Shown here: positions 11,045-22,246 of the stretch, in pieces
Layout: each line of letters begins with the position of its first letter
Numbering within the stretch: the stretch's first letter is position 1
Source: Periplaneta americana
Taxonomy: Eukaryota > Arthropoda > Insecta > Blattodea > Blattidae
Assembly (NCBI RefSeq): GCF_040183065.1
Contig: NC_091121.1
Span: forward strand, 39,698,787-39,762,786
DNA: 64,000 nt
Reading direction: 5' to 3'
The notes under the pieces: generated by a model
What the model was told of the DNA's origin: nothing
Seen by the model: only the letters and a program-made list of their open reading frames with translations
The model's database searches: none
Made by a program: the position numbers and the translations under genes

Positions 11045-11120
11045 GTTATGCCTCAATGGCGTGCGCTTTACGAAAAAGAAAGTGGTCCATGGTTCGTTCC
11101 CTAAGCGTGGGCGAAGATTT
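11045..11120 (+). mobile_element. possible tRNA-like SINE head
   Basis: Contains TGCCTCAATGGCGTGCGC, resembling an A box, and TGGTTCGTTCCC, a one-base variant of a B box, about 40 bp apart. Stem pairing is weak, so this is tentative. It directly abuts the 3' end of the LINE that follows on the minus strand. Confidence 0.35.
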
Positions 11121-11139
11121 ATCTCAATTCTATGGAAAT

Positions 11140-12478
11140 GTATATGTGTATACGACTTTTATTGTTAGTAAAATAACATGTACAAAAATTCAGTCTTAAT
11201 TCTTCCCTGAAGGAGTAAAACCTCGTGCTCAGGGAGTTATCTAAACACATACTTAACACAAACAAAGATAATTATTTGACAAAATGGGTCAAGGAAAAAA
11301 AATTATAGGAATAAATTAACTTTAAAAATACAATTTCAATTTTAACAATTTAACTCATACAAATACATATACATATTAAATCAATATATACTATTTAAAA
11401 ATTAAATTCCTAACGCTATTTTTTTTTTTTTAATTTCTGATACTGAAATTTTCCGAATTTGTGTATTTTGCAATTATTTTATCATATAACCTTGGACCAA
11501 AGTAGGTACCATGGCTAAGAGTTGTGCTTGTGAAACATTTTGGTTCCTCTAGTCGTACAAAATCGGATCTTTTAGTTTCATATTTATGATGATACAATTT
11601 GGATTTATTACGATTTTTATGTAGCTATAAAGTTTAATAAGGCAATATAATAAAATTGTTTAATTTTCAGAACATTAAAATCAGTGAACAAAAGCTTGGA
11701 TTAGTAATTAATTGGTTTATTAAGGCATATTTTAATTATTCTTTTCTGAATAAGTAGCCTATTAGTGGAGTGAGATTAGAATTACATGCATTTCCCCATC
11801 CTAAAATTCCATACTGGAAAATGGATTAAAATAAAGCTAAATAAATGAGACGTAAAATATTAACTGGTAAATATGATAGAAGCATAACAAAGATATAAAT
11901 TGTTTACGTAATCTATTACATAAATATGTAATATGTTTATTCCATTGTAAGTGTTGGTCGATTGTAATGCCTAAATACTTAACTTCTGAGGATTCGATTA
12001 ATATGGGATATTCACAACTTTGAGAACAATCAGAATGATGAATTTTGAGCTTAGAAGAAGATTGAGGAGATTTAAGACCACTGGATCTTAGCGAAAATGG
12101 AACAACAGTTGTTTTGAATGTGTTTAAGGAAAGAGAGTTTGAATCAAAATACTCTTTAATTACATGTAATCCATTATTCGCATTAATATAAATGCCTTTC
12201 CGAGATTTTTCACCAAAAAGAATTACGGTACGGTATTCTCCGCATATGAATATATAACCCCATTATATTTGCGTAAATCAGTTAATAACGAATTATTTAT
12301 ATAAATCAAGAATAAAATTGGACCAAGAACAGTGCCCTGAGAGACCCCTTATGTTTTGAGTAAAACTAAATTCATTATCAATTTTAGTTACTTGATTTCT
12401 GTTATTCAAATATGACTTAAATAAACTTAGAACATGACCATTAATGCCTAACAAGTTTAATTTCTCTAATAAAATATC
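11140..12478 (-). pseudogene. CR1/Jockey-like LINE, 3' part (RT C-terminal half and 3' UTR)
   Basis: Minus-strand continuation of the reverse transcriptase at 12693-13063. It begins ILLEKLNLLGINGH and YLNNRNQVTKI. After a frameshift near 12350 comes the RT motif QGTVLGPILFLIYI. Further on are degenerate C-terminal stretches such as SSEVKYLGITIDQHLQWN and a long AT-rich 3' UTR. The order (SKAFDTVN, then KLNLLGI, then QG-VLGP-LF) is that of the CR1/Jockey group of non-LTR retrotransposons. Multiple frameshifts and stops show it is inactive. The catalytic FADD box is not readable. The family name is not resolved. Confidence 0.8.
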
Positions 12479-12692
12479 GGGGAGAGTCGGGTAGTATCGG
12501 ACATCGGGTAGTATCGGACAGTGCGACTTTTTCATCTACCACCATATAGTAGTACCTGAATGACATGGTTACGTTTCTCTATGCGACATCACAGAAACTT
12601 AACCATGTCAATCAGGTACTATCATCGTGTGGTAGATGAAAGAAACTCACTGTCCGATATTACCCGATGTCCGATACTACCCGACTCTCCCC
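12479..12692. mobile_element. 214-bp foldback MITE, copy 2, inside a LINE ORF
   Basis: Same palindromic element as at 8133-8346 and the same length. Ends are GGGGAGAGTCGGGTAGTATC and the inverse at 12673-12692, with the same 18-base loop. It sits in the reverse transcriptase of the flanking LINE. TC is present on both sides (12477-12478 and 12693-12694). Removing the element plus one TC restores the frame across the conserved segment FDTVNYDILLEK, so the junction is known to the base. The TC duplication differs from the TA seen at copy 1. Confidence 0.9.
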
Positions 12693-13063
12693 TCATAGTT
12701 AACGGTATCAAAAGCTTTTCAAATATTCAACAATATACCCAAGAATTTATTCCCTCGGTCTAACTCATATATGATTTGATTTGTAACACATGAAATAGCA
12801 TCAGCTGTGCCAAGTTTATTTCGAAAACCAAATTGATTTGAAGAAAATACGTTGTATTTGTCCAAGTAATTTAATAGACGACTTTTTATGCATTTTTCTA
12901 AGAGTTTAGATATACATGAGAGTAAAGATATTGGTCGGTAATTGTTCTTGCATTTTTTATCTCCTGATTTGAAAATAGAGACAATTATAGGACTTTTTAA
13001 TTTATCTGGAAATTTAGCATATAAGAAGCACAAATTAAATACATGAACAAGCGGTTTAGCCAA
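12693..13063 (-). pseudogene. CR1/Jockey-like LINE, RT N-terminal half
   Basis: Minus strand. Residues include PLVHVFNLCF, FPDKLKSPIIVSIFKSGDKK, the first RT block NYRPISLLSCISKLLEKCI, NQFGFR and TADAISCVTNQI. These are followed by the expected KAFDTVNY at the junction with the MITE. The spacing matches RT blocks 1-3 of non-LTR retrotransposons. The frame stops shortly before the junction (GILLNI then a stop where GIFLDLSKAF is usual), so it was already mutated. The element is 5'-truncated near 13063; no endonuclease or ORF1 is present. Confidence 0.85.
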
Positions 13064-13400
13064 GAAAATATTGAACAGTTATTGTACTCGTCTTGTGAAT
13101 TCTCCACGGTTGCACTGCATCGTGCCGATTACAATGGCAAGGAAGCTCAACAGACTAGTAATATTACTGAAGAAACGACTGATGGAAACGATAGCGATAA
13201 TAAGAATAGCAACGATGGAATGGAATGAAATTTCGGGAACGGAGTACTACGACCAATCATTGAAACCTTCCATGATCTACTGCACTAACCCTCAAGCTAG
13301 GAGAATTTTCAACACACACCGACTCACTACATTCAGGTTTCGAACAGGCAACCCCACTAATCCATAGACCGGCTCCTTCCGTGCGTCGTCAGTCTGCTTT
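13064..13400. other. unassigned DNA
   Basis: Two overlapping plus-strand frames of 61 and 98 codons with no recognisable motif. Possibly part of the SINE region that follows. Confidence 0.4.
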
Positions 13401-13610
13401 CGGGGAATCCTATGAAATGATAACGAAATGAAGAAATATTGACGAAATAATGTAGCTGCCTCATATGTAAAAACGGGAAAACACCGAGAAAAACCTCAAC
13501 TGCGACACAAATTATGGATGAAAAATCCCATACCTGACCGGAATCCGAATCCGAACCACCTGCACGACAGGCTCATCACTCTATTACCACAGGGGATATT
13601 AGGAACGATA
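13401..13610 (-). mobile_element. tRNA-derived SINE, reverse orientation
   Basis: On the minus strand, GGTGGTTCGGATTCGGATTC (13541-13560) resembles a slightly expanded B box. It is followed by CAGTTGAGGTTTTTCTCGGT and GTTTTCCCG, the same core (GTTGAGGTTT..CGGGGTTTTCCC) found in the SINEs at 5886 and 49836. The head is therefore different but the core is shared. Confidence 0.55.
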
Positions 13611-13945
13611 AGTGCCAGTAACGTTAACAGTCGTATACCAGGCGAATCATAAGTCCCAGTATATTATTTTATTTCAGACAATAGGGAAAATTAAACATCT
13701 GAGTACCGCATGAAAGAATGAGTGAACCTTCGCTGGTATTTCAGGAACATGACTTATATCTTAAAATACGCCCTTTGGATCAAGGTCACATTTTAAAATG
13801 GAAAGTGGGTTATATGGCATACCATAAAACACAAAAATATACTAAGGAATTCGTTGCCGAAATGAGATCTGGCATATATTTTTGTTTTTAAAAGTTATTA
13901 ACACAGAAATAAAAAAATACCGGTGATATTTCAGGCAACTGGAGA
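13611..13945. other. unassigned DNA
   Basis: No recognised feature. Confidence 0.5.
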
Positions 13946-14250
13946 TAGCATTGACGAAAGAGGAGAGAATTAAGGTGATCTTGATATCTGAAGAACGTAT
14001 TTGCCGTATCATAGCCTCAGATTTCAACAACCGACTTCCAAAATGATCACCAATTTCACACAGGACTGCCGCATCACTGATATCCAAATATAGAACGACT
14101 GGTATTGTTCAAGAAACCACGTAGCGGTCAGCAGAAAACTGCAACCGACGAAGGAACCTCAACACTGATATTGGCGTCATTTGTCAAGAGTCCAAAATGC
14201 AGCACACGACATCTCTCAGCAGAAAGTGTATCAGCCCGCCATTTTTAGTA
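13946..14250 (+). pseudogene. Tc1/mariner-superfamily transposase N-terminus, decayed
   Basis: The plus strand reads LTKEERIKVILISEERICRI and IASDFNNRLPK, then a stop, then SPISHRTAASLISKYRTTGI. After a one-base shift near 14118 comes PRSGQQKTATDEGTSTLIL followed by ASFVKSPKCSTRHLSAES. This is the helix-turn-helix plus 'PRSGRPKTATDE' linker and 'SPTKSTRRLSAE' segment I know from insect Tc1/mariner (IS630-type) transposases. The catalytic DDE core does not follow; the array at 14.4 kb begins instead. At least one stop and one frameshift. Confidence 0.7.
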
Positions 14251-14329
14251 CTGATTCTTCGGCAACGTTCTAGGTCCAGATGCTGCAAAAACTATCAGAG
14301 GATGAGCCTGAGAGAGAAAAAGACATCCA

Positions 14330-16655
14330 CATCGACAGGATAAGAGACGGACGTAAAGGCGGAAGAAGCAAAAGTATAGACAGCCGAAGACAGACGGTAG
14401 ACCTAGTCACGACGAAGAGATTGACGGATAGTCAAGACGAAGAGACAGATGGATAGCCAAGACGAAGAGACAGACGGATAGTCAAGAGGAGACAGACGGA
14501 TAGCCAAAACGAAGAGACAGACGGAGAGCCAAGACGAAGAGACAGACAGATAGTCAAGATAAAAAGACGGAAGAATATAGCCTACAAGACGAAGAGACAG
14601 ACGAATAGCCAAAACGAAGAGACAGACGGATAGCCAAGACGAAGAGACAGACGGATAGTCAAGATAAAAAGACGGAAGGATATAGCCTACAAGACGAAGA
14701 GACAGACGAATAGCCAAAACGAAGAGACAGACGGATAGCCAAGACGAAGAGACAGACGGATAGCCAAAACGAAGAGACAGACGGATAGCTAAGACAAAGA
14801 GACAGACGGAGAGCCAAAACGAAGAGACAGACGGAGAGCCAAGACGAAGAGACAGACGGATAGTCAAGATAAAAAGACGGAAGGATATAGCCTACAAGAC
14901 GAAGAGACAGACGAATAGCCAAAACGAAGAGACAGACGGATAGCCAAGACGAAGAGACAGACGGATAGCCAAAACGAAGAGACAGACGGATAGCTAAGAC
15001 AAAGAGACAGACGGAGAGCCAAAACGAAGAGACAGACGGAGAGCCAAGACGAAGAGACAGACGGATAGTCAAGATAAAAAGACGGAAGGATATAGCCTAC
15101 AAGACGAAGAGACAGACGAATAGCCAAAACGAAGAGACAGACGGATAGCCAAGACGAAGAGACAGACGGATAGTCAAGATAAAAAGACGGAAGGATATAG
15201 CCTACAAGACGAAGAGACAGACGAATAGCCAAAACGAAGAGACAGACGGATAGCCAAGACGAAGAGACAGACGGATAGTCAAGATAAAAAGACGGAAGGA
15301 TATAGCCTACAAGACGAAGAGACAGACGAATAGCCAAAACGAAGAGACAGACGGATAGCCAAGACGAAGAGACAGACGGATAGTCAAGATAAAAAGACGG
15401 AAGGATATAGCCTACAAGACGAAGAGACAGACGGATAGCCAAAACAAGGAGACAGACGGATAGCCAAAACAAGGAGACAGACGGATAGTCAAGATAAAAA
15501 GACGGAAGGATATAGCCTACAAGACGAAGAGACAGACGAATAGCCAAAACGAAGAGACAGACGGATAGCCAAGACGAAGAGACAGACGGATAGTCAAGAT
15601 AAAAAGACGGAAGGATATAGCCTACAAGACGAAGAGACAGACGAATAGCCAAAACGAAGAGACAGACGGATAGCCAAGACGAAGAGACAGACGGATAGTC
15701 AAGATAAAAAGACGGAAGGATATAGCCTACAAGACGAAGAGACAGACGAATAGCCAAAACGAAGAGACAGACGGATAGTCAAGACGAAGAGACAGACGGA
15801 TAGTCAAGATAAAAAGACGGAAGGATATAGCCCACAAGACGAAGAGACAGACGAATAGCCAAAACGAAGGGACAGACGGATAGCCAAGACGAAGAGACAG
15901 ATGGATAGCCAAGACGAAGAGACAGACGGATAGTCAAGAAGAGACAGACGGATAGCCAAGACGAAGAGACAGACGGATAGCTAAAACGAAGAGAGAGAGA
16001 CGGAGAGCCAAGCCGAAGAAACAGACGGATAGACAAAAACGAAGAGACAGACGGATAGTCAAGACGAAGATGCAGACGAATAGCAAAGACGAAGAGACAG
16101 ACGGAATTCAAGACGAAGAGACAGACGGATAGCCAAGACGAAGAGACAGGCGGATAGTCAAGAAGAAGAAACAGACGGATAATCAAGATGAAAATACAGA
16201 AGGATATAGGCCTACAAGACGAAGAGACAGACGGATAGTTAAGACAAAGAGACAGACGGATAGCCAAGACGAAGAGACAGACGAATACCAAGGTGAGGAG
16301 ACAGATGGATATTCAAGACGAAGAGATAGACGGATAGCCAAGACGAAGAGACAGACGAATACAAAGGTGAGGAGACAGATGGATATTCAAGACGAAGAGA
16401 TATACGGATAGCCAAGACGAAGAGACAGACGGATATTCAAGACGAAGAGACAGACGGATAGCCAAGACGAAAAGACAGGCGGATAGCTAAGAGAACAAAC
16501 AGACAAATAGTCAAGACGAAGATAGATACGGTTAGTCAAAACAAAGAAACAGGGATAGACAGATGAAGTGACAAGGTCAAGACGAAGAGAAACAAACGGA
16601 TAGTCAAGATGAAAGGATACGTATAGACAAATCGACAGACAGACAGTGAGAAAGT
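14330..16655. repeat. 25-bp minisatellite with 105/205-bp higher-order repeat
   Basis: Basic unit about 25 bp: GAAGAGACAGACGGATAGCC plus AAGAC. A variant containing AAGATAAAAAGACGGAAGG marks a higher-order repeat. It starts at 14556, 14661, 14866, 15071, 15176, 15281, 15386, 15491, 15596, 15701 and 15806, so spacings are 105 bp except for two of 205 bp. Left and right ends (14402-14550, 15900-16655) are more diverged. The 105-bp period is a multiple of three, which keeps minus-strand frames of up to 297 codons open. They read as LSVCLFVL-type low-complexity repeats and are not credible proteins. Confidence 0.96.
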
Positions 16656-16834
16656 AAATCTAAAATGACGTGGGTGCGTACTTTGACAATTCAAGGAATT
16701 GGAGCAGTAGAAGAGATTAACAACCATCATTCTAGTGTGTAAAGTTAATATTTTCAAAAATAAGAATAAGTACACTAGCCAAAAGCCTTCACAATTCGGT
16801 AAAAACACTGTATCGTAATGTAAGTGGCATATAA
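16656..16834. other. unassigned DNA
   Basis: Flank of the array with no recognised feature. Confidence 0.5.
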
Positions 16835-17023
16835 GGGTGCTATTCATAGACATTTCGCTAGCCTGCGCTACGACAGTGCGAAACTAGCCCCGGCTATCGA
16901 TTGATTACTTGTACAGGATTCATATCATATCGTATCGCTAACACTGGTTTATGAATACGAAAAACGTTAGTTCGCTGAACATCCACCGGAAGCCCGCGCT
17001 AAGAATGTCTATGAATATGGCCC
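16835..17023. mobile_element. short inverted-repeat MITE
   Basis: Left end GGGTGCTATTCATAGACATT (16835-16854). The right end read in reverse is GGGCCATATTCATAGACATT (17023 back to 17004). Both continue into similar GCGC-containing sequence (CGCTAGCCTGCGC and CTTAGCGCGGGC). The result is 189 bp with imperfect inverted ends and no coding capacity. The flanking bases (TAA left, AAA right) give only a weak hint of a 3-bp duplication, so the superfamily is uncertain; Harbinger-like is possible. Confidence 0.65.
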
Positions 17024-17589
17024 AAAGAGTTCAAAGATTTAAAGTACTTGATAGCATGTACAATGAGAAGGTTGGTAGACCCTGGAATACAGAATGGTAT
17101 TGGAAGAGGAAGAACCTTATTTGTAGGTACGAATAAGTACAATTTCCTATCTTGTAACTTTAACAGAGTTCGATCATTAACGCTGTGTGAAATCCCACAC
17201 ACACACACATTTCTTGCAATCATTCCCGTGGCTGTTTTATTTACCAGATTGAAGAACCTTCATCCGGCCTGTAATTCAGAGATGCCTGCGAGCCACTTCG
17301 GTTTCCTTTTTAAAATGTCTTCAGCAATCAAAAAGCATTCATGCGAACTTGGGAAGACCGCATTGTCAAGGTAGCAAGAAATTGGTGATCCAAAGAAGAT
17401 AGAATATAAAGAGGGGTGTAATTTCCTTTACGATGCTTGTTACGGGAATTATTGCACCAACAAAAATAATCAATCTAGCATATAACTAGGACTTCCGCAT
17501 TTGTATGACTACTACCACCGCCTATAAACATTTATCCTACATCTCCACCTGACCTCTCTTTTTCATCAATCACTCTTTCTAATACTGAT
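17024..17589. other. unassigned DNA
   Basis: Contains a short CA run (17196-17210) and overlapping frames of 108 and 74 codons on opposite strands without recognisable motifs. Confidence 0.45.
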
Positions 17590-19505
17590 TTCTTGTTTCA
17601 GTCACTTTCCTCTTATTTCTTCTTCCTCGTTACCTTCTGTTCTTCCTCCCTCCTCACTAAATCTTCGTCCCTCATCGCCTCTTCCTCCCTCCTCAACTCC
17701 TCTTCCAACATCCTCATCACCTTCAACTCTCACCTCATAACCTCTGCCGCCATCCCCATTATCTCTTCCTCCCTCCTTGTTACTTCTTCCTTCGTCACCA
17801 TTATCTCTTCCTCCCGCCTCATTATTTCTTCTTCCTTATTACTTCTTCCTCCCTCACCATTATCTCTTCCTCCTCATTACTTCTTCCTTCCTCACCATTA
17901 TCTCTTCCTCCTTCACTACTTCTTCCTTCCTCACCATTCTCTTCCTCCTTCATTACTTCTTCCTTCCTCACCATTATCTCTTCTCCCGCATCATTATTTG
18001 TTCTTCCCTCCTCATTACTTTTTCATTCCTCACCATTACCTCTTCCTCCCTCACTACTTCTTCCTTCCTCACCATTATCTCTTCCTCCTTCACTACTTCT
18101 TTCTTCCTCACCATTCTCTTCCTCCTTCATTCCTTCTTCCTTCCTCACCATTATCTCTTCCTCCTTCACTACTTCTTTCTTCCTCACCATTCTCTTCCTC
18201 CTTCATTCCTTCTTCCTTCCTCACTATTATCTCTTCCTCCCGCCTCATTTCTTCTTCTCTCATTACTTCTTCCTCCCTCACCATTATCTCTTCCTCCCTC
18301 ATTACTTCTTCCTTCCTCACTATTATCTCTTCCTCCCGCCTCATTTCTTCTTCCCTCATTACTTCTTCCTCCCTCATTACTTCTTCCTTCCTCATCATTT
18401 CCCTTCCTCCTTCATTACTTCATCCTTCCTCACCATTATCTCTTCCTCCTTCATTACTTCTTCCTTCCTCACTATTATCTCTTCCTCCCGCCTCATTTCT
18501 TCTTCCCTCATTACTTCTTCCTCCCTCACCATTATCTCTTCCTCCCTCATTACTTCTTCCTTCCTCACTTATCTCTTCCTCCCGCCTCATTTCTTCTTCC
18601 CTCCTAATTACTTCTTCCTCCTCATCATTATCTCTTCCTCCCTCATTACTTTTTTCTCCCACCTCATTATTTCTTTTTCGTCTCTCACCATTATCCCTTC
18701 TTCCCACCTCATTAATTCTTCTTCCCTCATTACATCTTCCGCCCTCCTCACTCTCTCTTCTTCCCTCTTCATTACTTCTTCTTTCACGATTATTTCTTCT
18801 TCTGTCCTCCTTACTTCTTCCTCCCTCATTATTTCTTCCTTCCTTACCATTATCTCTTCCTGCTTCCTCATTAATTCTTGCTTCCTCACCGTTATATCTT
18901 CCCCCTCATCTCTTTCTCTCTCTCTCTCTCCTCATTACCGCTTCCTTCCTCACGACTACCTCTTCTTCTTTTCTCATTACTTCTTCCTCCCTCACCATTA
19001 TCTCTTCCTCTCTTCTCATTATTCCTTCCTTCCTCAGCATTCTTCCTCTCTCACGATTATCTCTTCCTTCCTCCTCATTACTTCTTCCCTCACCATTATC
19101 TTATTCTCCATCACCGTTATATCTTCCATCCTCTTCACTCCCCCTTCCTCCCTCATCATTAATTCTTCCTCCCTCACGATTAACTTTTATTCCTCCTCAT
19201 TACTTCTTCGTATGTCACCATTATCTTTCCTTCCTTCCTCATTAAATCTCCCTCCCTCACCATTATATCTTCCGCCCTCCTCACTTCCCCTTCCTCCCTC
19301 ATTAATTCTCCCTTCCTCATGATCTCTTTCTTTCTCCCTCATTACTTCTTCCTCTCTCATTAACTTTTCCTCCCTCCTCATTACTTTTCCTTCCCTCACT
19401 GCCTCTTCCTCCCTTCCTCCCTCCTCGTTACCTCTCTCTCCCTCCTCATTATCTCTTTCTCTCTCACCATAATCTCTTCCTCTTTTCTCATTGCTTTTTC
19501 AAACA
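17590..19505. repeat. pyrimidine-rich minisatellite, 38-bp unit and 76-bp pair
   Basis: Nearly pure C/T on the plus strand over 1.9 kb. Units of about 38 bp read CTTCCTCACCATTATCTCTT with CCTCCTTCATTACTTCTTC-like continuations. In the best ordered part, units pair into 76-bp repeats (CACCATTATC/CACTATTATC at 18070, 18146, 18222). C/T-only DNA cannot form TAA, TAG or TGA, which explains the plus-strand frame of 550 codons (17593-19245). That frame reads as serine/leucine/proline runs, and minus-strand frames read as MREEEVMREEE. I do not regard either as a gene. Confidence 0.95.
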
Positions 19506-19517
19506 GTCGTTGCGTTT

Positions 19518-19610
19518 CCATTTTTTCTAAGTTGGGAATCGAACCAATAACAGCTGAATTTATAGCCAGAAATGATACTACTTCACCAAAGCGAAGTGTA
19601 AGGTATGCAA
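19518..19610 (-). mobile_element. possible tRNA-like element
   Basis: Minus strand: TTGGTGAAGTAGTATCATTT resembles an A box region. ATTGGTTCGATTCCCAAC contains a good B box (about 19533-19550). It could be a decayed tRNA gene or a SINE head. The acceptor stem does not pair convincingly. Confidence 0.4.
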
Positions 19611-20860
19611 TCTTACACCACAAAATTTGGTTGACTGTACTCTGTAGCAAAAGATAAGAACTCCCGTGTGAATACTCTTTAACCCCTTGCATCCTCAATT
19701 TCAACCCTGCCTAAAATGGAGAATGCAATAAAATGGCACCCAACGCTAAGGTTGAGGAATTTTATTATCACTTCCTGTTTTTTAATTAGCCTACCGTACG
19801 CAAGTTTTTAATTAGACCACAATATAATATAATGGATCTCATTCTTTCTTGTGTGTCTGTTATCCGGAACATGCCTCAGTTTTTTACTTATACTTTAAGA
19901 GGAATTAAAACCTTAGATCTACTAACGACACCATTTTGTAAGCGTGATTCTGCATAATGAGGCCCCATAATGTGGGAACATTTTCGAACTAGCTTGCGGA
20001 AAAGATCTTCAACTGACTCTGACTTATCCCTGCTATATTGAGAAGAGGTGTAATATGAAACTGTATTTTACAGTCTGTATGAGGGCTGTTGTCTGATTAA
20101 TCAATGACATCCTAACAGAGCTACACATATTCAGTTCTCATTCCATGAAGACTCAAAAAAGTTAGTTATGATCAGCCACAAATGACATATTGTAATGTAA
20201 TGTCATTAATTCCAAGGGGTTATGCTTTGAGATGTTTCAAACAAAAACATTGAATACAATTTTTCTCGTTTTTGTTTCCTTTTAGAGAAAAAAAAATGTT
20301 TTATATGAAACATTTCATGGCATGTTTTGGGAAAGTAATGATAGAATTACCAACATGTTCAGTCAGTTTAAGAGAGCAGTTTATTATGATAATAAATGAT
20401 TGAAAGAATTTCAATTTTGCCCTTTAAATGTGCTGAAATTTGATCCGAACAAATGTATCTTTTCGCCTGGAAAGGAATATTAAAATGTTACAGTCATCGG
20501 GGACGGTCTACAGGATCAAAAAATGTCCATATAGCATAGAATCAAAATTTGATAGTTTTCCCAGAAAAAAATATTTATTTTCTTATTTTATTTGCGTTAC
20601 ACTGCTTATATCGTTAGTAAAATTTAGAAAACAATTACATCTGTAGATATATCTAGCAAAGAGTTAATATTAGTTTAAATAAATATTTGTGTGTTCTATT
20701 AAGTTTTCGTGAAATTAAATAAAAATACATGCTTAAATTTGTTAATATTCTGGCGTGAGAGACGTGGCAACGTGTTCAGCAGGCAGTACTCTGCACAGAC
20801 AGAAGTACAAGTCAGCTGAGTTCAAGCTCCCTGTCTATAGCTCTACTGCCGAGCGAATGG
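19611..20860. other. unassigned AT-rich DNA
   Basis: No recognised element. A 68-codon frame at 20440-20646 has no known motif. Confidence 0.5.
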
Positions 20861-20868
20861 CAGTTCAG

Positions 20869-21204
20869 TACAGGGTATTCGATAAACAACTTACAATGTC
20901 ATTCACAGTTTAGGAATATCATATGTTATTAATTTATGGAGAAAGTCGTCGTAATTCAAGTGAGGTAAGAAGGATATATCGTCAACGTTTTCCTCAAAAA
21001 AGGTTACCTAATCGACAAAGTTTTGTAGCAGTTTCTCAACGATTATTAGAAACTAGAAGTCTCTTACCCCATTTCGAAAATCACACAACCAGAAATTTGT
21101 TTAAAAATGGTACTGTTTTATGGAAGCAGGAGAGATTAAAATGTTCCATTAGAAAAAGAGTTTGTGAGATTTTGTGTAGAAAACCAATATTGTTTATTTT
21201 TTAG
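20869..21204 (+). pseudogene. DUF4817-type transposase N-terminus
   Basis: The plus strand reads MAVQYRVFDKQLTMSFTV, an in-frame stop, then EYHMLLIYGESRRNSSEVRR and IYRQRFPQKRLPNRQSFVAV, then SQRLLETRSLLP. The pattern 'MLLIYGE-R-N---A-R-Y--RFP-R--PN---F--V-QRL-ETGS' is the short helix-turn-helix domain (DUF4817) at the N-terminus of many insect mariner-like transposases. The catalytic part is absent: the frame ends at 21204 in unrelated AT-rich sequence. The region just upstream (20755-20880) is GC-richer and may be the element's 5' UTR. The stop and the missing core make it a dead fragment. Confidence 0.7.
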
Positions 21205-21473
21205 ACGTACAACAAAAAATTGGAGCAATATTGTTACATAAAATGTAAATTTACCATAATGTTCTATTAATGATATTGAAAGTTTGTATTTGCTGGTCGT
21301 TTTATGTAAACAACAGTATTGTCATTGTCCGCTCCTGCATTATAACAGAGCATCTGTTTTTTTTTTTACCGGTATGTCTGTACCCGCTTGAGCTGTACTG
21401 TGTACTTTTAAACCCCCTCCTTCCCATCCAGCAACGTTGCAAAATGTCTAATATTGTAAACTTTAATAATTAG

Positions 21474-22222
21474 TTCATCATCATCATCACCATCATCATC
21501 ATCATAAACTTCAAGGTTTGGGCCTAATGACCCGTTCCGTCTCCAGGACTTATCTGATCTCTCCATCGTTTTCTCGGTCTTCCAGATGTTCTTCGTCCTA
21601 CTGGTTTGTATGTCCACATTCTTACTGTTAGTCGTCCGTCGTCCATTCCTTCAACTTGTCTTAGCCAATTCAATCTATAATTCTTAATTTTGTCTGTTAT
21701 GCATTCAACGTTTAATTGCTTAAGGATATCTCCATTTCGAATATGATCTAATAGTGTGTGTCCTGTTAAAAGTCTAAGGATACGCATCTCAGTGGCTTCT
21801 AGTCTTCTTTCCTGTCTTTTAGCGAGGGTCCACGTTCCCGCACCATACAACAAAATTGGTAGGCCTACAGATAATGTTTCATAAAATGTTAATATCGTGT
21901 CCACTCTAGCCTTTTTAAGTAATGTGTGTTCAATTGTTCCCATCATCTTTTGGAACTCCAGAATTTTATTCTCTGCATCACATGATTCTATAAATGAAAG
22001 GTTCCAATCTAGGTAATTGAAGAAGTTAGTTTGTTTCAATATCTTATTTTCTATTACAGTCTTCTTTCTAATGGGGTATTTCCCTTGAAATGCTAAAATT
22101 TTTGTTTTGTTTATGGACATCTTTAGGTTATATTTCTTGCAACATTACTCGGTGAAAATACTGCTCTTTGTAAATCATCCTCCGTTTTGGCTAATACCAC
22201 CTCATCATCCGCAAATAATTTT
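21474..22222 (-). pseudogene. RTE-like LINE, C-terminal half, 5'-truncated (family 4)
   Basis: The minus strand starts inside the catalytic RT motif, FADDEVVLAKTEDDLQRAV. After a frameshift near 22125 it continues KTKILAFQGKYPIR, LPILLYGAGTWTLAKRQERR, LRLLTGHTL and GRPRKRWRDQI. The thumb-to-C-terminal order 'TKIMAF.G..P.R', 'LLYGCE.W.L', 'GRP.KRW.D' is characteristic of RTE-type LINE proteins. The 3' end is (GAT)n, seen as TCATCATCATC at 21476-21505. A related remnant lies at 61405-62100. No endonuclease domain remains. Confidence 0.82.
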
Positions 22223-22246
22223 AATAATTAGTTAAATATTGAAATT

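Noticed and set aside
14864-15757. 297-codon minus-strand frame with SVCLFVLAIRLSL repeats
   Set aside because: Follows the 105-bp period, which is divisible by three; no start context, domain or non-repeat portion.
14330-16655. CRISPR-like repeated structure
   Set aside because: Repeats are contiguous with no unique spacers, and the setting is eukaryotic.
17593-19245. 550-codon open frame in the C/T-rich array
   Set aside because: C/T-only sequence cannot contain stop codons; the peptide is low-complexity and follows the 38-bp period, with equally long frames in other registers.
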